From: Forficula auricularia
Taxonomy: Eukaryota; Arthropoda; Insecta; Dermaptera; Forficulidae
DNA length: 64,000 nucleotides
Direction: 5' to 3'
Assembly (NCBI GenBank): GCA_024734495.1
Contig: JALMQS010000156.1
Span: forward strand, 62,001 to 126,000
Shown here: piece by piece, positions 59,860-64,000 of the stretch
Position numbering within the stretch: position 1 is the first letter of the stretch
Layout of the letters: each line of letters opens with the position of its first letter
Notes under the pieces: generated by a model
Seen by the model: the letters and a program-made list of their open reading frames with translations, nothing else
Database searches by the model: none
Told to the model about the DNA's origin: nothing
Translations under genes and position numbers: made by a program

Positions 59860-60038
59860 AATATGAAAAAAAAAAATATTGAAAAACGTGTTCGAAAATT
59901 TAACGCTCTAAAAATTCTCAATTAAAAGCTATTTAAAAGAAAACAAAAGACAAATTGATGTTTGTTGGGTATATAATGAGAAAAATAATGAAAAATTAAA
60001 ATTATAAATAATTCATAAAGTTTAAAATTAGCGACGGA
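59860..60038. repeat. 179-bp direct repeat, left copy
   Basis: aatatgaaaaaa...ttagcgacgga; second copy at 61095-61273 with few differences. The pair brackets the repeat block 60039-61094. Confidence 0.85.
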
Positions 60039-60610
60039 AATAATGTAACTTTACTAAAAATTCTATATAACCTTTTTTGGGGTCTTCAGGGTATTTAAAT
60101 AGAATTATAAATTTGATCAAAATTGGTTAAGCCATTTTGAAAATATTTGGAAAAAACTAAAATTGTAATTGAATAAAGTACTAATGTTTGTGGGTTGATT
60201 TGTACCAAAAATTAGGGAAAAGTAAAAGTTGCTGTTATATATTTATTTAATAAGATTTTCTTTCTTTATTTATTTACATTCTCATAAGGAGCATATGGTA
60301 ACTGAAAGCGCCCTAAATTCAAAAATAATTAATAATAAAATTTTAATTCCTAAGAACAAGAAATTTAGGACTGATAGTCTAAATAAATAAGACTCCAATT
60401 ATTTTTACTTAGAGAAAGTGGTGTAGGTTTTAGGTGAAACATGATATTAATTAATAAAGTAAAGGGTGTGTAGTTTCACAGTTAATGAAATAAAACTCAA
60501 AGAGGTTTATACAAACTCAATATATTTCATAATTATTGGATAAAAATACTTGGTAGGTTTCACATTAAGATACAAAAAAATAAAACGAATTTATTTTTAG
60601 AGAATCTTTA

Positions 60611-60655
60611 ATCTCGATATATATATTTCGGGTGACCAACCCATCTTCAGGAGAT
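60611..60655 (-). ncRNA. Hammerhead-like ribozyme motif L-left
   Basis: Minus strand: ATCTC-CTGAAGA-T-GGGT-tggtc-ACCC-GAA-ATATATATAT-C|GAGAT. Stem I is 5 bp (ATCTC/GAGAT), stem II 4 bp, stem III a short AT hairpin. All core positions of the hammerhead are present (CUGANGA, GAA, UH before the cleavage site) apart from one extra U before stem II. Confidence 0.65.
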
Positions 60656-60768
60656 ACAGAAAGTAACTGACCTGAATTTAAATATTTACTCTTTTGTTAT
60701 CTTAAAAAAATAAATTTTACCATTGACTTGTATTCAATTTCGACTTATTCAGGTCAGTTACCCTCTGT

Positions 60769-60813
60769 ATCTCCTGAAGATGGGTCAGTCACCCGAAATA
60801 TATATATCGAGAT
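60769..60813 (+). ncRNA. Hammerhead-like ribozyme motif L-right
   Basis: Plus strand ATCTC-CTGAAGA-T-GGGT-cagtc-ACCC-GAA-ATATATATAT-C|GAGAT. Identical to L-left except for the stem II loop, on the opposite strand. Predicted cleavage after C at 60808. Confidence 0.65.
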
Positions 60814-61094
60814 TAAAGATTCTCTAAAAATAAATTCGTTTTATTTTTTTATATCTTAATGTGAAACCTACCAAGTATTTTTATCCAATAATTTTAAAAA
60901 ATGTTTCACCAAGTACCAACACCAAATTCCTTAAAAACTATTCAATATATTTCGGATTATTAGTCCATCATCAGGAGTTTACAGGTTAAAACCCTCTTTG
61001 AGTTTTATTTCATTAACTGTGAAACTACACACCCTTTACTTTATTAATTAGACTCCAATTAATCACTAGTAAAACGAGCACCATTTATTAAAAC

Positions 61095-61273
61095 AATATG
61101 AAAAAAAAAAATATTGAAAAACGTGTTCGGAAATTTAACGCTCTAAAAATTCTCAATTAAAAGCTATTTAAAAGAAAACAAAAGACAAATTGATGTTTGT
61201 TGGGTATATTATGAGGAAAATAATGAAAAATTAAAATTATAAATAATTCATAAAGTTTGAAATTAGCGACGGA
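61095..61273. repeat. 179-bp direct repeat, right copy
   Basis: Matches 59860-60038; followed directly by the GC-rich island. Confidence 0.85.
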
Positions 61274-61279
61274 TATATA

Positions 61280-61546
61280 ATAAGTTTGATATGTCTGTGT
61301 GATGTATGTTTGCAAAAGGAGATAACAAGTCACGCCTCGTGTTCGTTGGTGGTTTTGCGATCATCTGAAACAATAGAGGCGCCAAATGAGCCCATTTCAT
61401 TAGCTGAATATACCCATCATCATCATCAACATCAGCAGCAGCAACAGCAGATCGCATCTGCATTTGGGGTGTGGTCCCCCGTCTCAAGGGCATTTCAGGT
61501 GCCCTCCTCGCCATTGTTCTCGGTTCGACATTTGCGTAACTTTTAA
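61280..61546. other. GC-rich island with CAT/CAG triplet repeats, possible exon
   Basis: A low-repeat, GC-rich stretch with (CAT)n(CAG)n at 61415-61450. Plus strand open frame gives ...SLAEYTHHHHQHQQQQQQIA...; the minus strand is also open (MARRAPEMPLRRGTTPQMQM...). Similar in character to the 22-kb island. It could be a 5' exon or regulatory element of a host gene; no domain or splice pair is convincing. Confidence 0.3.
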
Positions 61547-61674
61547 TGAAATCACACCTTCTTAAATATTACATTTATTTTCAACTACTTTTAATTACGG
61601 GAACATTTTCTAAGCCATGCTTGTAAAGAAAATTACTCGTTATGCAAGGTAGCCATCCGTCGGTATAAGATATA

Positions 61675-62372
61675 ATAATAAAAATAATTTTTAAGAAAAA
61701 ATAAAACCGACTTCAAAAAATTAAATTCAACAAATAAAATACACTAAAAGGTATAAAATAATTATTATCCTATTTAGTTACAACTAAACGACGAAATATT
61801 AACATGAAATTACTTTTTGAAGTCGGTGCCAAACATATACATTCTATGAATCGCACTCGACGGATCTTACTTAGTACGTTTGGAGGGTACGCTCGCTTAT
61901 AGGTATAGTTTGTTTGGCATCGACTTCAAAAAGTAATTTCATGTTAATATTTCGTCGTTTAGTTGTAACTAAATAAGATAATAATTATTTTATACCTTTT
62001 AGTTTATTTTATTTGTTGCATTTAATTTTTTGAAGTCAGTTTTATTTTTTCTTAAAAATTATTTTTATTTTTCTCTTTTTAGTGATGTTATTAATAGTGA
62101 TCATATCATCAGAACTTGACCAAATTATTATGGCACCATCCCTAATATACCCCCCTTCCAATAAAAAAAGAATCATCGAAATCGGTTCATAAACAAAGAA
62201 GTTAGGCCTGAACAAACCTAACAAAAAAGGTCTAATACGAATGAAAAAAAAATGGGACCAATCGGAAGCTAGACTGAACCCAATGCAAAAATGGGTTAAC
62301 AATTGGCGAAGATATCATGTAACAGAGACAGAAAAAAAGAATTGAGAACCTCCTCCTTTTTTGAAGTCGGTT
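61675..62372. repeat. GAAGTCGGTT family, copy 3
   Basis: aaaaaataaaaccgacttc... to ...cctccttttttgaagtcggttaa, inverse orientation to 43.5 kb; central palindrome near 61880. Open frames at 62042-62417 are shared repeat artefacts. Confidence 0.8.
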
Positions 62373-62374
62373 AA

Positions 62375-62990
62375 AAAATAGTATTTTACCAAATAGACAA
62401 ATATTTATTTTTTCCAATATTTTCCCAAATAATCACTATTAATTTTTCTTGAATTCCCACATAATACTTCGAATACCGTATCGATCTATAATCAGATTGA
62501 ATCATGATTGTAAGTTAATTATTTTAGAACAACCTTGTTGTATTTTTGTAATAAGTTTTATAAATAACTGCGATTAATTCCTTCATAAATATTAATTGTT
62601 TGATTATATGTTTGGAAAATAATTTTATGGAAATGTTAGTTGAGTGTGGTCTCTGTTACCCGATTGGGTTGAGAACGCAACCCCCTCTTCAGGAAACTTG
62701 TACCACCTACAACTTGCCGCAAATAAGAAATGAGACGACACCATGTACAGTAGACACATACTAATTTGGATCTTTTGATAGAACAAAGAGTTCGCATCTC
62801 CAATATATTTATTAGCTTATACAAAAAAGGGGAGTTTTCAATCATGCAACGACGTAGCTAGAAATTTGTGATGATGGAGGGGGGGGGGGAGAGTCTTTGC
62901 AGCTTTTCTGTTATGGAAGAGAAAAAATAAAACAACTATAAGATTTATTTTATTATTAGTTGAATAAATCCTAATTTGTAACTAATTTGA
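62375..62990. other. No gene recognised
   Basis: AT-rich sequence with a G run at 62879-62889. The short open frame at 62845-62636 (…CTWCRLISYLRQVVGGTSF) overlaps a 'tcttcaggaaacttgtaccacc' segment without a ribozyme 3' half and is not assigned. Confidence 0.4.
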
Positions 62991-63001
62991 AATATGTGTG
63001 A

Positions 63002-63044
63002 TAGACTGATGATGAAGGCAATGCCTTCGAAACTATAGTCTCTA
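63002..63044 (+). ncRNA. Hammerhead-like ribozyme motif (solo, well preserved)
   Basis: TAGA-CTGATGA-T-GAAGGC-aat-GCCTTC-GAA-AC-tata-GT-C|TCTA. Stem I 4 bp, stem II 6 bp perfect, stem III 2 bp with a tetraloop. Related to 17.0-17.4 and 33.8 kb. No inverted partner seen within a few hundred bases. Confidence 0.65.
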
Positions 63045-63594
63045 GAAATAATTAAAAATTATTTTATTAAAAAACAGAAGACTCTCTCATTTTATTTTAT
63101 TTTTAACCTAAAATTTATTTTATTAATTAGGTTGGGAGTTGTTAAAATAAATACTATAGTTTTCTATCAGGAAAAATTATAAACTTTATTGGCTAATGTT
63201 CCGAAGGAATCGGCATCAATCACTTCTCTCAGTAGAAACCACTCATCTCACCAATAACACTACTCGACAAAAGTTAAACAAAAATTTCTCCCCGTAAACC
63301 TAACAATGGATTCAAGTAGAGTTTTCTACGCTGATTATCATGCAATTTCCTGAATTTTTAAAACACGTCAGAGTTTTGAGATATTATCGGTCAAAATGAC
63401 GAAAAAGGCCATTTTGACGTAAATTCGAGTCCCATTAAATATTAAACAGCAATATTTGAAATCAAAATATTTTGTTGACCTAATAGAAAACAGCGTCCTC
63501 TTTGATTTTCAAATTACCACTTGTTTGTAGCTCAATTAGAATTCGAGTTATAATTAAAAAACTAAGACCTTATGTTTTTATCTATGTTTATTAT

Positions 63595-63826
63595 CAATTA
63601 ATAAAGTAAAGGGAGTGTAGTTTCACAGTGAATGAAATAAAACTCAAAGACGTTTATACAAACTCAATATATTTCGGATTATTAGTCCATCATCAGGAGT
63701 TTACAGATTACTCTTTGAGTTTTATTTCATTCACTGTGAAACTACACTCCCTTTACTTTATTAATTAATGTCATGTTTCACCTAAAACCTACACCACTTT
63801 CCCTAAGTCAAATTTAAAAAAAAAAA
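63595..63826 (+). mobile_element. Hammerhead-bearing foldback retroelement M2 (232 bp, intact)
   Basis: Flanked by 11-bp repeats ATGTTTATTAT (63584-63594, 63827-63837). Arms 63599-63660 and 63707-63768; tail 63769-63826 (gtttcacctaaaacctacacc... ) ending in a run of 12 A immediately before the target repeat. The single ribozyme is on the minus strand in the loop region. Uninterrupted relative of M1. Confidence 0.85.
63660..63702 (-). ncRNA. Hammerhead-like ribozyme motif M2
   Basis: Minus strand AAACTC-CTGATGA-T-GGACT-aata-ATCC-GAA-ATATAT-T|GAGTTT. Stem I pairs over 6 bp (AAACTC/GAGTTT); stem II GGA(C)T/ATCC with one bulge; stem III is a self-complementary ATATAT. Confidence 0.65.
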
Positions 63827-64000
63827 ATGTTTATTATGCTTTATAATCACGTAAAACTAGACTGGAATCCATTGTTAGATTTAAGGGAAAAATTTTTGTA
63901 GAATAGTGTAATCAGCTTTCTAATATGAATGGGGATGGTTTTGATTTAATGGAAGTTTTATCCACAATTTAGAACACTACTTTTTTATATGTATTAATTT

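Larger units (their letters stand above)
60529..60941 (+). mobile_element. Hammerhead-bearing foldback retroelement L, inserted in M1
   Basis: Flanked by 12-bp repeats TCAATATATTTC (60517-60528, 60942-60953), which lie within the M1 ribozyme. Arms 60531-60690 and 60740-60890; tail 60891-60941 (aatgtttcaccaagtaccaacacc). Two complete cores, listed separately. Family of the 11.75-kb element. Confidence 0.85.
60402..61049 (-). mobile_element. Hammerhead-bearing foldback retroelement M1 (interrupted by L)
   Basis: Flanked by 12-bp repeats AGACTCCAATTA (60390-60401, 61050-61061). The uninterrupted host sequence is at 48125-48145. Arms ttaataaagtaaagggtgtgtagtttcac and inverse; short A tail on its minus-strand 3' end (60402-60407). 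Its ribozyme (CTGATGA-T-GGACT...ATCC-GAA, minus 60974-60950) is split from its stem I partner (60513-60518) by element L. Confidence 0.8.

Noticed and set aside
62676..62700. Hammerhead motif around ctcttcagg
   Set aside because: CTGAAGAGGG on the minus strand is not followed by a stem II and GAAA.
1190..63837. CRISPR array or bacterial operon
   Set aside because: No regularly spaced identical repeats; spliced gene and transposons show eukaryotic DNA.

Overview
The window is AT-rich animal DNA, most likely insect. The evidence is a split CLIP-170/CLIP-190 gene with arthropod-like exons and a transposon mix (mariner, Tigger/pogo-like, Helitron, hAT MITEs, non-LTR retroelements, tRNA-derived SINEs) typical of insect genomes. 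There is no bacterial-type gene organisation. The species cannot be named from this sequence.

Only one host gene is supported. It lies on the minus strand, runs from about 22 kb to beyond the left edge, and encodes the N-terminal part of a CLIP-190 (CLIP-170 family) microtubule plus-end protein. Six proposed coding segments (21997-21946, 12210-12133, 8618-8565, 6617-6465, 3763-3427, 1550-1337) join without a frame conflict and total 888 nt (296 codons). They cover an N-terminal leader, two optional-looking 26- and 18-codon cassettes, CAP-Gly 1, a Ser/Thr-rich linker, CAP-Gly 2 and the start of a Ser/Arg-rich region. The coiled coil lies outside the window. The three CAP-Gly exons are firm; the 5' exons are inferred from splice sites and phase.

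The rest is repeats in introns or intergenic DNA: a mariner with one frameshift (39.4-40.7 kb); 5'-truncated non-LTR retroelements (31.2-32.2, 54.9-55.1, 56.1-56.5 kb); a Tigger-like element (33.9-35.2 kb) and another fragment (1.6-2.3 kb) carrying a 257-bp Helitron; hAT-type MITEs; long foldback elements; a dispersed C/G-tract family (22.8, 25.3, 36.6, 37.4, 50.8 kb); a GAAGTCGGTT family (42-44, 61.7-62.4 kb); and a TTAA-flanked family (4.0, 58.0, 58.8 kb).

The most unusual content is a set of small foldback elements whose arms carry a hammerhead-ribozyme-like core (CTGANGA, one A or T, a G...C hairpin, GAAA, then a short or self-complementary stem III such as ACGT or ATAT). I count about 22 motifs. 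In several families the flanking stem I strands differ in sequence but still pair, which supports an RNA fold. Eleven elements have candidate target-site duplications of 9-15 bp. Paired copies point the ribozymes outward on opposite strands, and a single-sided tail follows one arm. One element is inserted inside the ribozyme of another. They resemble the small hammerheads of Penelope-like elements and animal retrozymes, but the palindromic retro-inserted layout and the extra core nucleotide deserve checking.
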